From contig JAKSGN010000036.1 of the NCBI GenBank assembly GCA_024180945.1, positions 62,001 through 126,000 on the forward strand: a DNA stretch of 64,000 nucleotides. The letters run 5' to 3'. Of the stretch, positions 41,617 through 53,100 are shown one piece after another. The translations under genes were made by a program, and so were the position numbers. Position 1 is the first letter of the stretch; each line of letters starts with the position of its first letter. The stretch is from Macrophomina tecta (lineage: Eukaryota > Ascomycota > Dothideomycetes > Botryosphaeriales > Botryosphaeriaceae). Under the pieces are notes generated by a model. It was not told where the DNA came from. It made no database searches and saw only the letters and a program-made list of their open reading frames with translations.

Positions 41617-43377
41617 TCAGCCCTCAGCGACGGCCTCATTTCCCTTTTTCCTGAGCCCTGTCTTGGTTTCCGTGTGGTCTTTGCTCAGAACCCTTCTCTC
41701 GATAAACAAGGTTGCCGCCGCGCCGCACGCAGCTACGCATGCATACATGATCCAAAGGTTCCGCAGGCTCCACGCAAACGCGTCCTTGACCACCTCCCGC
41801 TGCCCAGCATCCTCAATCCTTCCGATCAAGCCCACATTCGCCGCTGCATCGGGCCCCACCAGCTCCCGCGCCGCCTCCGCGCCCATCCCGGCCTCCCTCA
41901 ACGCGCCCTCGCGCAACGCCACCCCGTTCTGGAACAGCGCACCGCCAGCCACGACACTCACCGCGGTGGCCAAATTCCTCAGGAACACCAGCGCCGCCGT
42001 TGCGCTGGCAACGTCATCCTGGTCGGGTACGACGGCCTGCACCGCGATGACGGGCGGCTGGAAGCACGCGCCCACGCCGATACCAGCCACGACCTGCAAT
42101 CCAACAACAACCGCGACGCTGGTGCGGGCGTCGAGCAGCGTCCACAGGGCAACGCCCAGCGCCGTGAGGACCATGCCGGCCTGCAGCACCTGGCGATACT
42201 CGCCGGTGCGGTGGATCAGCATGCCAGCCGCAGTGGCAGCGGTGGCCTCGGTCAGGATGAGCGGCAGGATGAGCAGGCCGGAGCGCGTCGGGGATGCCAG
42301 CTGGGCGGACTGGAGGTATAGTGGCAGGTAGTACTCGGCAGCAATGGAGACGAACTGGTGGAGGCAGGAAGCGGTGATGGCGGCGACGATGGTGCGCTGC
42401 GAAAGGACGGAAATGGGGACGAGCGGGCGAAGGGTGGCGGCAGCCCCCAGCCGCTTCTCGCCGACAACGAACAGAACGGCGAGGAGGGCGCCGGCGACGA
42501 GCAGGCAGATGACTTTGGCGGAGGACCAGGACGCCACGACGCCGCCGAAGTTGAGGCCCAGCAGCAGCATCAGCGTCAGTCCAAGGACGGACACGGTGCC
42601 GAACCAGTCCACGGCGCGCAGGCCGTCGGAAAGGCGGGTGCGTGGATCGTGCACGTCGAGGAAGAGGAGGATCAGAACGAAGGCGGTGCCGGCGATGGGC
42701 ACGTTGATCCAGAAGATCCATCGCCAGGAGACGTGCTCCGCCAGCACGCCACCGAGGACCGGGCCTATCCCGCCGGCCACGGCCCACACGACCTCGGTGA
42801 GGCCGAACAAGAGGCTGCGTCGCCGGAGGCTGAAGAGGTCGGAGATGGTGATGGTGACCAGGGGCATGGCGCCTCCGCTGCCCACGCCCTGGACTGCGCG
42901 CCCCGCGATCAGCGCGCTCATTGTGGGGGCGAGCGCGCAGAGGATGCTGCCGCCGAAGAAGAGGACGAGGCCGAGCAGCATGATGGGCTTGCGGCCCCAG
43001 ATGTCCGACAACTTGACCCAGACGGGCGACACTGAGGCCGAGGCCAGGATGTACGCACTGCCGATCCACGTGTAGCCGGACGCTGAGTGCAGCCGGGACG
43101 TGATGGTTGGGATGGCTGTCGACACGATCGTTTGGTCCAGCGCAGCAACGAAGATGGTTAACTTTTGTCGCGGATTTAGCCGAAGCATCGTCGGGATGAG
43201 CGGTGGTGTTGAACTTACAAACAGCGCAACCACGATCGCCGTGATTCTGAAGCTGCTGCGTGGCGGGGATGCTCGCTCAAGTGCAAGAGGCTCAACGGCT
43301 GCTGCAACAAACGCCGGCTCTGGCGGTGGACGGTCCTCCACCGCCCGTGTGACCGCCAGGTCTTGTTCCCGATCCAT
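41617..43377 (-). CDS. MFS transporter, DHA2 (14-TM drug:H+ antiporter) type
   Basis: Exons 43377-43219 and 43161-41617. The 57-nt intron (GTAAGT … AAAAG) is a multiple of three and would read through, but removing it restores the usual ALFLTIFVAALDQTIV helix; the protein is then 567 aa. Motif C of this family is present (AVAGGIGPVLGGVLAEHVSW), as are VKLSDIWGRKPIMLLG (motif A) and the AVQGVGSGGAMPLVTITISD segment. About 14 membrane spans are predicted. Relatives export toxins, azoles or own metabolites (for example aflT, TRI12-like carriers). It converges on the siderophore transporter and diverges from the P450 at 44391. Confidence 0.9.
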   Translation of the reverse strand: MDREQDLAVTRAVEDRPPPEPAFVAAAVEPLALERASPPRSSFRITAIVVALFVSSTPPLIPTMLRLNPRQKLTIFVAALDQTIVSTAIPTITSRLHSASGYTWIGSAYILASASVSPVWVKLSDIWGRKPIMLLGLVLFFGGSILCALAPTMSALIAGRAVQGVGSGGAMPLVTITISDLFSLRRRSLLFGLTEVVWAVAGGIGPVLGGVLAEHVSWRWIFWINVPIAGTAFVLILLFLDVHDPRTRLSDGLRAVDWFGTVSVLGLTLMLLLGLNFGGVVASWSSAKVICLLVAGALLAVLFVVGEKRLGAAATLRPLVPISVLSQRTIVAAITASCLHQFVSIAAEYYLPLYLQSAQLASPTRSGLLILPLILTEATAATAAGMLIHRTGEYRQVLQAGMVLTALGVALWTLLDARTSVAVVVGLQVVAGIGVGACFQPPVIAVQAVVPDQDDVASATAALVFLRNLATAVSVVAGGALFQNGVALREGALREAGMGAEAARELVGPDAAANVGLIGRIEDAGQREVVKDAFAWSLRNLWIMYACVAACGAAATLFIERRVLSKDHTETKTGLRKKGNEAVAEG

Positions 43378-44390
43378 GCTGAGTATATCCTCCTGCAGGC
43401 TGCAGAATGCCGACGGGCAAAGCTTTTGTTACTCGTGGGCGGGCGGAGGCTCTATGCCATGGCTTTATGCGCCGCCTGCAGGATTCGCACGGTTCGCAGA
43501 CGCGCGCCCTTCTACATCTGCGCCCTGTGAGTACATGCGGGGCACAAGGAGCGCATCGCAGCACTCCTACCCTCCACTGGAAGCGCAGCGCACGGGTTCA
43601 TCAGCTCTGTGATTCAGTGATAGAGCGGATATCCAATGAAGGAATCCGGGCAAGACTTCGATATCCGCCGCGCGCATGCCGGCGTCGCGGACCAAGACGT
43701 GGGACGCTCCGATCGTCGTGACACAACTCCGGGCAGAACGGTGAAAGACGAAGAAGGCTGGCGGCGATTGCGATCTAAACGCATTCGCACGAAGCTGTCT
43801 TGTCGGATTCGAATTGCTGCTGGCTGCTCTCTTCGGCAAAAGCGGTGCTGGGTTGAAGATCAGCGCGTCGGGGAGCGGGTGGCCCTGCGCAAGACCCACA
43901 TTTTGTAGGCTGCTGCCTGGACTTCGGAACAAACTTTTGCGATGTGCGGGCGGATTCACCACGCTTGCCCCGGCAGATCGTGCCTCATCCTTCACTTGAC
44001 CGTCGTACGAGACGCGCCCGAAAGAGCAGGTCCCACGCCAGGACGGGCGTCAAATGCGGCGCGGGCTGCCGGTCACTGCAGCGGTATTGGCTGGTATGGA
44101 GATTCCAGGAGCTCAGCGTGCGGCGTAGCTTCTCCTTCCAAGCGCAAGCCGCGCCATTGATAGCCGCCGGGACGCCTGGGAGCGGGCCGGCAGTCTCTCA
44201 GCACTGGTGATGTGCTGCGCTTTCGGGGCGGAAACAGGCACATTCAAGACCGTCCGCCCGGCCCGTTGGGCCCGCCGTTGCGGCACAACTGCTGAGCCGC
44301 ATCGTCGCAACGGCTATAAAGGCCCGGCCGCTGCAGCATAACTGTCCGCAGTCTCGGACCCGTTGGCGCGGTCGCTCTCTCGTCTGCACA
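43378..44390. other. Shared divergent promoter region
   Basis: About 1 kb between the DHA2 transporter (minus) and the P450 (plus). GC-rich; several short frames on both strands (for example minus 43567-43995) but none recognisable. A common regulatory region for the two genes is plausible. Confidence 0.4.
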
Positions 44391-46190
44391 ATGTCCCTCA
44401 GCCTTGCCTCTCCGGTAGGAGAACTAAGTCCGATCCCGGTCCTGTTTGCCTTTGCCGCCTTATCAGTTGCCTGCTTGGTGTATTACTTGGAGGAACGACC
44501 GTTCGAAGGGTTTCCGGTCGTCGGGCTGGATCAGAATGGCCTTTTCAAAATGGCAAAGGCGAGAGCCAACTGGATAGTCAATGGATGTCAGATTCTGGAG
44601 GCGGGGGCCAAGCAGGTACCACTCGACAATCTCTGCGTGCACGGGATAGCCCAGCTGACCCCATCAGCACAAGGGCGCGTTCCAAGTGATCACTGCCAGC
44701 GGGCCCAAGATCGTGCTCCCCAACCGATATGCGTACGAGATCAGAAACAATCCGCATATGAGCTTTGGCAAGATCATCACCAGGGTAGGTCTCTTCCGCT
44801 TCGCAGACTGTTTCCAATCTTCTGATACTCCAAGGAATTTTTCTCCTCTTACCCCGGATTCGAGCCGTTTGGCACCCTGAACCAGCACAACGTCATCCAG
44901 GATGCGACAAAGAACAAGCTTACCCAATCGCTAAGTAAGAGTGCAGATGAGCATTCAGTTTACAATTTCCCCCTAAGCTGACCAGAATGCAGCGCTTTTC
45001 ACAGAGGAAATCTCGCAAGAGGTCACCAAGATCCTCGACGAGCTGCTGGGAAGCGATGAAGGTAGGCTTTGCCGGCCCCGCGTCCTTCTCCGTCTCTGAC
45101 AATCTCGTGTAAGGATGGACAGAAGTTGATCTCCGCGGCCTGATCGCCCGGGTGATTGGCCAGGTGACCTCGCGCGTCTTCCTCGGCCCTGAGCTCTCCC
45201 GCAACAAGGAATGGCTTGAATTGTGCCAGACGTACGCCGTCGCTGGGTTTGCCGGCCAACAAGCTCTGTTGTCCTGGTCTCCCGTCCTCCGCCCCTTCGT
45301 CTACTGGTTCCTTCCGCCCTGTCGGCAGCTGCGGGAGCTGTCCAAGGTCGGGCACCGCGTCATCCAGCCCTACGTCGACGCGCGCAGACAAGCTGTCCAG
45401 GATGCTGTGGCCGAAGGCAGGGAGCCTCCGAAGGCCGACAACATGATCGGCTGGATGGACGAGACTGCCAAGGGACGGCGCTTCAACATCGCCGACGCGC
45501 AGATCATGCTGTCGGTGGCTGCCATTCATACGACAACGGAAGCGTCGAGCTGGCTGATGGCTGATTTGATCAACCACCCCGAGTATGCGGGTCCGCTCCG
45601 AGAGGAGGTGGTTTCGGTGATTGGCAACGAAGGCTGGCAAAGAAATTCGTTGAGCCGGATGAAGCTCCATGACAGTTTCATCAAGGAATCGCACCGCAGA
45701 CATATGGTAGATGCCCGTGAGTATTCTCCAGCAAGGGAGGTCCCCCGCAGCTTGCTGACGGCGACTAGTGGTCATGGACCGCTACGTCGAGAAGGCAGTC
45801 ACGCTGTCCGACGGCCTGACTCTTCCCGCCGGAAGCGCCCTCATGGTCCACGCGACGAACAACCTCGACGAGGCTCTCTGGCCCCACGCGAACCGATTCG
45901 ACGGCTACAGATTCCTCAGGCTACGCTCGCAGCCGGGCGACGAGTCAAAGTACCAGTTCGCGAGCATCAGCCCCGAGCATTTGGGTTTCGGTTTGGGCGT
46001 CCACGCCTGTCCGGGCCGCTTCTACGCTGCCAACACGATGAAGCTAATGCTCGCCCACCTGGTCATGAAGTATGACTGGAGGTTTGTGGACGAGAACCCG
46101 CAGCTCCGCGCTCCCTTCGGCTCCAGTGTTTACGTGAATCCGGTGCTAAAGGTTGCTGCCAAAAGGAGGAAGGAGGAGGTGAGCCTCTGA
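44391..46190 (+). CDS. Cytochrome P450, ent-kaurene-oxidase-like group, six exons
   Basis: Exons 44391-44615, 44674-44784, 44835-44934, 44993-45061, 45114-45716, 45769-46190; introns 50-58 nt, several with CTGAC; 1530 nt, 509 aa. An N-terminal membrane helix (~residues 14-32) anchors it in the ER. The I-helix region reads AAIHTTTEASSWLMADL, the ExxR motif is KESHRR and the heme loop is FGFGLGVHACPGRFYA. The VITASGPKIVLPNRYAYEIR segment and heme loop resemble fungal P450s of the CYP503/CYP68 type that oxidise terpenoid skeletons. No terpene synthase is in view, so the substrate is unknown. Confidence 0.9.
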
Positions 46191-47055
46191 GCGTCTCAGG
46201 GACGCTTCGGCAGAGGATGCTGTTGCTGCGGTGCTCTCTCGCTCCGCCGGCGTCCTTGGTCGACAGGGGAAGGACGAGTTGTCGGGTCCCGAGCGAACAA
46301 GGGATAGGCGGTGCGCAATGCGAAAAATGCGGTGTCCAAACCACGGGCCGGTAGGGGATGCATCCCAGTGAAACCGGACGTTCTTCGGACCGTGAACGGA
46401 CTGACCGCCGTGGTATGTACATCGGTTGGTTGGGTGCGGGCGTCGAGCGGTGGGAGGAGAACTGGCTGGTTGGAAGTTAAAAAGGCCGCTCAAGAACCGA
46501 GGCCTAGAAGAAAATCTTTTGTTCCGCACCGTCTCACAGCGTTAAGCTTGGCACAGGCCTTGTCGCAAAGGGGCAACGAATTCCAGCAAAGTCAGCCCGA
46601 GTGGACGCGCGGAGGGCTTTTTGTGGGACGGGGACCAGCGACCAGCAGCCCTTCCCCGGCCCTACACGTGGGCCTCCCTTAGTTTTGAGACCTGGCCACG
46701 CACCTCTCCAGCAACGAGAGCCAAAGCTGCAATGGCTCGTGCGTGGCGGTCATACCTAGCAGCCGCCTGAGCCATAAAACGCGTCGAAGGCATCATTTTG
46801 CGTGATTGCACAAAAGGATCGCGCGAAGCCGCCTCGTAAACGGCCCAGCTTGAAAAGCAAGTCACTGCCGCCGTACATGCCTGGACCGAGACGAGCTCGC
46901 TCTTCATTACCGCCAAATCAGAGCATCCAGGCCAGCTCTCGCAGACCGGCCGCCCAAATCTTCCCTTGAGTACTTTGGAAACCTTCAGCCCCTGGCCATT
47001 CCCCCAACGGCCCTGACGCTCAGCGCGCCCCAGGACAAAGAGCACTCCCGCCGCC
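46191..47055. other. Intergenic region, nothing recognised
   Basis: No supported gene. Open frames up to ~130 codons on both strands (minus 46063-46422, minus 46662-47063) lack domains and codon bias. Confidence 0.45.
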
Positions 47056-47871
47056 ATGAGCACCGCCGCCGTTGCCGATCACCCGCCCGCCGCCATCCCC
47101 CCAACCGAATCCAACAGCACCGCCACAGCAGATTCTGCCGCCATCCAACAGGGAAAGCCGCAGCAGCAGCAGCAGCAGCCCGCGATCGTTGATCGGCTGC
47201 AGCTCGTGCACCATCTCAACAATCCGGCCGTCGCCGCATGCGAGCTCCTGCCCGGCCACATCATCGCCTCGCCCTACCCCGGCCGGACGCACACGCTCGA
47301 TCTCGCGCGCCTGCCGACGGCCTCCGCCCTCTTCGCCCGCGCGCTGCAGTCCCTCGCGCCCGTGTCGGACGACTTTGCGACGCTGCCGTACGAGCGGGCC
47401 TTCGACTTCGGCGCGCTGTTCGCCGAGCTGCGCAGGCTCGTCGCGCAGGAGCACGGGTTCGCGTGGCCGCGCTCCGAGTTCTACGTCGTTGCGTTCAGGA
47501 GCGTGCTCAAGGACGCCATCGACCGCGACCGGCTGGGCTTGCTGGACGAGAAGAGCCACGAGGAGGCGGTGCGGAGCGGCGGCCTCCTTAAGTACTGGTT
47601 TGGAGTGCCCGATGCCGAGAGGCGGAACCTCGCCACCTGTGCGTCCACCCCCCCGGCGGCTCCTCCCTACGCAGAGAACGCCAATTGCTGACATCTCGGC
47701 GCAGGCTTTTGGCATTTGAGGCAGAATGCTGCAGACGGCGGGAAAGGCCCGTGGCATAAGCAGGCCAGGGGCGCCGCTGTCATGTACGAGGCCATCAGGT
47801 TTGAAACCAGGCGGCTGACGGTGGAGGAGGGCGTGAGCGGTTGGAGATGGGAAGACTGGAAGGATAGGTGA
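47056..47871 (+). CDS. UPF0643-like fungal protein of unknown function
   Basis: Two exons, 47056-47638 and 47705-47871, with a 66-nt intron (CTGAC branch, GCAG acceptor); 249 aa. After a Gln-rich, poorly conserved N-terminus (~residues 1-45), the conserved part begins IVDRLQLVHHL and has a …GGLLKYWFGVPDAERRNLATC core straddling the intron. A C-terminal helix-rich part (HKQARGAAVMYEAIRFETRR … WEDW) follows, as I remember for fungal UPF0643 proteins. No catalytic residues can be named and no signal peptide or membrane helix is seen. Family assignment is from memory of these blocks. Confidence 0.75.
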
Positions 47872-48215
47872 TTTTGTGCGGTCCTGGGCGCGGCATCACT
47901 TCAAAGACGCAGGCGACGGCGTTGGTGTTTCATTTTGGGCCTTTTTCTTTTTTGGGTGCGACGCATCTCCGGGTGTTTGCGGCGTGCGGATTTTGGGAAA
48001 ATGAAGCTCTATCATATACGTTGAATGTCTGCAAACTACTCTTTGGCATGGATCTACTTGCGTCTGAAACTGCTCTACAATGTCCCTTGAGTTGGTGCGT
48101 ATGCGGGATGAGGATCTTCTAGCACAGGTCATAATAGTGGTCGTTCTCTGATGAACAGCGCCAAAAAAGTGCATACAGCTGACAAAGCAATGGACAGGAC
48201 TGCGAATACATAAGC
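47872..48215. other. Short convergent intergenic region
   Basis: 3' ends of the UPF0643-like gene (plus) and the VBA-type transporter (minus) face each other here. Nothing else seen. Confidence 0.5.
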
Positions 48216-50293
48216 TCATGGTCGCGGATACAGGGCTTGGGGCTTACTATAGATTCCATCGAAGCCTCGAAGGTAGATTTGGACAATCTTGTTCTTCATG
48301 GGCTCCTGTAGACGTTGAATGAAGCCAATGTCCTCGAGACATAGTCGGATGAACTCGTCGCGATCGGCTACGTCGGGCGCGACGACCCTCTGCAAGCCGT
48401 GCCGCACTACCGACTGCAGAACTGCAGAACTCGACGCCATACCGAACAGAGAACCAACCGAGGTAGACAGGTACATGCTTGAGCTACCGATCGCCACCAT
48501 TGAGGGATCAATGGACGCAGTCAGGGCAATGAAGAGGGCCGATCCAGCCAGTCCGGTCCCGAATCCACTGCTCAGGAAATTAGTTTCATAAGAAAAACAT
48601 GGACTGAGTGGGGATTTCTCCTAACCCCGGGATAACGTAAAGGCCCTCCCAGAGATTGGTATGGCCATCCCACCGCAAAAGCAAAAGGAAGTAGCACACT
48701 GAGGTCAGGGACGTCCCTACCGGGGCGAGGAACTTGTATCGGCCGGTCCGCCCAATGAAAGCTCCGCTTATCAATTGGCTGATTGTGTTTCCCATAACCG
48801 CCGGAAGGAGATGTGCTCCCGCTTTGGTCGAGCTGGCGGCTTCGGTGACCTGAAAGTAAAGCGGGACGGTGAACATCATGCTTGACTGCGCGCCCATCTG
48901 CAATCCGAAGACAATGAAACTGATGACGAAGTCTTTCACCTTGAAAAGCCCGAGTGGGAATACCGGCTCTTTTGCTCTTTTCTCTGCTTGCACGAAGAGC
49001 ACACCCGTCACCACAGCCAGTCCGCCAAGCACAAAAATCATTGGATGCGACCAGGGAAGCTTTTGGCCGCCCAGCTCCAATGGCAACATCAGGAACAGGA
49101 TGGCCGATGCGAGGGTCATAGAGCCGGCAATGTCGAGCCGTGACAATGGCTTTCCTTTATCGTCGTCCTCGGCAGGCTCACGCGCATACGCTGGAGGAAT
49201 GGTGGCCGGGATGAGAAACCACGCAAGGACAGATGCCACTATCATAATTGGAACTTGGCCGAGAAACATCCTGAAGTCCTGAGAAGCAGCTTCTACGGCA
49301 GCGCCAGGGAGCGGAAGAGCTTACCATCTCCAACCAATCGTGTCTGTGAACCAGCCGCCAACTGGTCCGCCCAAACATCTTCCAGTCGTTGAGAATATGT
49401 TGACATAACTACGCCATACAGCGACGTCACGCAGTGGCACAAGATCTGTATGGGGCGTAAGCGGCTGCTTTCGGGGGAGGGGAGACAGTGAACAACCAGT
49501 TATGATGATGGACACCAAAGCGCTCATCCCCGCGCAACCAATTCCAGATATCACACGGCCTAGTATGACAACCCCGAGAGAAGGCGCAACGCCGCTGTTT
49601 CAATGATCAGTGATGCCGAAAACCACTCGGACCGCGTCGTCGACTCACATGATTGCGCTTGGGACGTCTCAATTAGCCCACGTGCAACAACTTGGAAGCG
49701 AAGATTACTCACCAGCCTAGCGTGAACAGTCCATATGTGGTGAGGAGAACATATTTGCGGCCGTAAATATCCGACAGCTTTCCAATCTGGACGATGTGAG
49801 CATGGGACGGCTGGCACGATGCGCTCAACAGTGCTCACCAGCGGTTGCGCAGCGGTGGCGGCGAGCCCAAAGCTGACGAAGATCCAACTTGAATTGGCGA
49901 GGTCGTTGAATTCAGACGCGATCAGAGCATGAGTTGCAAGTACGATGGATATATCGGCGTTTGAAAGCAGGACACCTGAAGTGCGTTATCGATGAGTGAG
50001 TGCTGCGGGGCATGGAGAGCAATGAGTCATGGGCCCTTGAGCAACCTACCAATCAGGAGTACCGCCAATATGCTTATGATCTTTTTGCGCGATGTGGTTG
50101 GGCGGATGTAATCATCTGCGGGCAGTTTCCGGGTTGACGCTGCCGTCTCATCTTCCTCTTGAACCACCGTTCTAATGCCGGGCCTTTCAGCAGACAGCAG
50201 CGGAGCTCTCTCATTGATTCCACTATTCCATCTCGAGGGAACCCCGACGCTGGAGGCAGTTGAGGAAGATGCTTTGCTCGATATGGACGCCAT
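48216..50293 (-). CDS. Vacuolar VBA-type MFS transporter with a 9-nt microexon
   Basis: Eight exons: 50293-50050, 49975-49839, 49786-49713, 49657-49649, 49594-49497, 49445-49325, 49270-48626, 48567-48216; total 1680 nt, 559 aa in frame. Exon 4 is only 9 nt and supplies the residues between FTLG and GVAPSLG. The N-terminus carries ERAPLLS, an acidic dileucine-like vacuolar sorting signal. Motif A (GKLSDIYGRKYVLL), ILGRVISGIGCAGMSALVS and a 14-TM layout fit the yeast VBA family, which moves basic amino acids into the vacuole. Introns 5 (GTTGTT donor) and 7 (GTTAGG donor) have weak donor sites and are the least certain. Confidence 0.86.
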
Positions 50294-51103
50294 TTTCCAC
50301 CGTGCAGAGTCGAGCGGAACTCAGGTTGCGCAATTGAACATGGAACTAGGTGAGTGGTGAAAATTTTCGCTTGACTGGCGTCTTAGGACTGTGGGAGTTA
50401 CCGGCTCCAGGTGTCGCTAGCGGGCTGGGCTCGTGGTTTGAATGACTGGAATATGCGGGTGCCTATCCGCGGCGATGGCGTGCTTGTTCGTCGAAGTTGC
50501 GCGAACGCCCCGCTTTGCGAATCGAAATGCGGAATCTGGTAGCAACCAGAAAATTCCGAGAGAGCCTCCCGCGAAGTTGAGAGGGAGAAATGGATGCCGT
50601 TTAGGCTTATATATAAGCATCGCGGATCAGGCTGCTGGCGAAATGACTGTTCACGCTCTCCCAATGCCCCGTCCCGCCCCGTGGAAGGTCAGCAACTGGA
50701 CACAAGAGGCAGAGATGCGTGCTTGCTCATGCTGTCTGCCAATGGCTGCTGCTACTGAGTTCTCCCGAGTGACTCGCGTCAAAATGCTCGGCGAAAGGTG
50801 CGCGGTCTGTGCGAGCCAGCCCAGGTACATGATCGGCTGCGGTTCAAATATTCCAATCCCTCGTATTTGCAAGCTACAGGCACTTTGAAATCTAATCCTT
50901 AAATGTTCACTCAAATTCATGTTATCTGTATTGGCCCCGTTGTTTCACAGTCTTTTCATTCCTATCCACACTTCCCGCCTTTATAAGCCTACACTCCACA
51001 CCCCTCCCACTACGCATCATTATCAGTGATGATTTTCACTAGCATTAGGGGCCAAGTACAGCCTTTACTCACCCTTGCCGTGCCTACATTGATAGATTTG
51101 CAA
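50294..51103. other. Intergenic region, nothing recognised
   Basis: Promoter side of the VBA-type gene and 3' side of the small secreted protein. Open frames such as plus 50442-50888 have no recognisable features. Confidence 0.45.
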
Positions 51104-51373
51104 TTAGGCCAGTAATGTGAACCGCATTGACACTTGCTGGGAGTCAGTAATGGCTCGGAAACTATTGCCCCCTAAACTCACAGCGGTAGCTCCGTCACGA
51201 GTGCACGCGGTGGAAGTGTATTGGCAACACCAGTAAATGATTGTACCTGTGTGTATCTCGAAGCAGCGCAGGGCCCTCGGATCACTCTGGCGGATTTCGA
51301 GCTGTCCATTTGGGCTCGGTGCCGCCGAGGTCGCTCCAAGTAAGAAAAAGCTAATGGCTGCATAAAGAATCAT
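51104..51373 (-). CDS. Candidate small secreted protein, 89 aa, four cysteines
   Basis: The N-terminus is a good signal peptide (MILYAAISFFLLGATSAAPS, cleavage probably near residue 18). A short pro-like segment has a possible basic processing site (EIR, residue 28). The mature part contains Cys37, Cys49, Cys50 and Cys57. No family is recognised. A TATA-like sequence (TTTATATACT, about 51442-51451) lies upstream on the minus strand. Its position against an AT-rich, repeat-bearing island is typical of fast-evolving secreted proteins in fungi, but nothing shows an effector role. The C-terminus may be affected by an unrecognised intron. Confidence 0.55.
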   Translation of the reverse strand: MILYAAISFFLLGATSAAPSPNGQLEIRQSDPRALRCFEIHTGTIIYWCCQYTSTACTRDGATAVSLGGNSFRAITDSQQVSMRFTLLA

Positions 51374-51457
51374 GTTGACAGGTAAAAGGATATCAAGGTA
51401 TATTTCTTGTTTGGAGAGAACAACGCTGGTTGTGCACAGTCTTTATATACTGCTTAG

Positions 51458-52185
51458 TACGAGTCAGCGTAAATGGTATGACTTGAAACCCTTGATTACA
51501 CTTTCTTCTTGGAGGGTGTAGATTAACTTATAATTATATTTTTCTTTTTAGCCTACATACTCTGAGTAGGAAAACGGATTGCTGCCTTAAACATTCTTTT
51601 AATAGATTAAAAGCAAAACTAGAGTACATCTCTTATTTTAAGACAATGAAATCTTATAAACTACTTAGTTACTACGTTCCACTTGGCAAAGATAAGCGTG
51701 TATGTTATACAGTAAACACCGATTACAGTAAACTAGGCCGTCACAAGGGGGTGCGCGTTATACTCAGATAAACGGTGTTGCCGATTAGATGACTAAACTG
51801 AAACATCGCCGGGTAGTGGGGAACTTGCGTCTAGCCCGAATATTTTCGAGGCTCCGCCGCTCTTAGTTACCCTAGGCTAGGGAAAAAAGGGCTCTAATTC
51901 TAATAATTTTACGCGGTGGGGGGTCCTCTACATCACGGTATGACCAGATATGCGCTATTTACCCGGGAAAACCCGGGTGGAAGGGGGTTTGATCGGTATA
52001 CTCAGATAATCGTTATTGGAAGGATCGCCCTATCGAGGGTTACCTGTCTCTTGATTTAGATTATAAGTTCTTCCTGCGGGAATAAGATTATCTACTCACA
52101 TATCAGTCAGTATATACGAGTAAGCGTAGATAGTTTACTCGGAGACCTAGATTATACTTTCTTCTAGCGGGGATGAACATCATCC
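51458..52185 (+). repeat. AT-rich island with diverged direct repeats
   Basis: The segment at about 51458-51520 (TACGAGTCAGCGTA … CACTTTCTTCTTGG) recurs in diverged form at about 52112-52175 (TACGAGTAAGCGTA … TACTTTCTTCTAGC). A further partial match lies near 52050-52090, and CAGATAA-containing half repeats lie at about 51765 and 52000. Some differences are RIP-type (C/T, G/A). Probably a decayed transposon; no open frame. Confidence 0.5.
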
Positions 52186-53100
52186 TACGTTTATCATCCC
52201 TTGAGCGTTAAGCTATGATGTACTCCCTACTCAATAGGCATATAGTCTGCAAACCTTGTACGTATCTCAGGCCAAATCGTTTCACATTTCTGTACTTCCT
52301 GAGGCGGCCGTTCTGCAGACTGTTCTAACAACTTCGGGGAATACCAGATGCCAATCTTGTCGAAATCTTGTATTCTGACGCCAACCAAAATCAAGAAGAA
52401 ATGAACACGTCATTGCCAGGGCTAGAGCCCCAAGAAAACATTAACCTCTCTCCACGTCAAACTTTATGAGCTAGGTTTTAAGTGAGCCCCAGAAATGAAC
52501 CTTATCCGGGTAAACGCCGTCCAAGGAGTAGTGCCCTCGCTTAACTGCAGCCTTCCGATCTGCCTATCAGGACCCAACGGCAGCATGGCTGGACCCTTAC
52601 CATCATCGAGGCCTGCCCCGAGTTTTCTAGAATATACGTCGGAACTGAGGCAGCCAAAGTATTGCCACGCGCACGTGTAGAAAGCATATCTGATTTCTGT
52701 TCTAGATCTATTTTAACAGGCTCTAAGGGACTTCAAGGCGGGAAGCTCATCATATTGAATGAGAATATCAGTGGATATGCATGAATGCAACGCTGCGTCC
52801 GACAAAGTTCACTGCGTTCAATTAAATGGCCCTGTGGCAAATCTGCATGCCGCGCGTACTTGGGCGCAGAAGGATCGGAGGGACACTGATGGGAATTGGC
52901 AGTACCCAATCTCGAAACAAGCCGCCGGGGCTCGCGTAGGTGGCGCTTGATGCTGCCCAACTGACTCGGTCCACGCGCCGCCAACGACTCCTACAGATGT
53001 GATGCGCGGAGTGCCAGATGCGGCTTGTCCAATACTTTGACCATACCGTGTCGTGACTCTCTCCGCTCGATACTTGCCGAGAAGGCCATTACTCAGCGGT
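52186..53100. other. Intergenic region, nothing recognised
   Basis: Short frames only (plus 52495-52680, minus 52733-52984). No domain or RNA gene seen. Confidence 0.45.

Noticed and set aside
42014..43069. 351-codon minus-strand frame rich in Arg/His/Pro
   Set aside because: Out-of-frame shadow of the DHA2 transporter on the same strand.
51715..51795. Possible terminal inverted repeats of a small DNA transposon (ACACCG / CGGTGT)
   Set aside because: The matching arms are too short and imperfect and no target duplication could be found.
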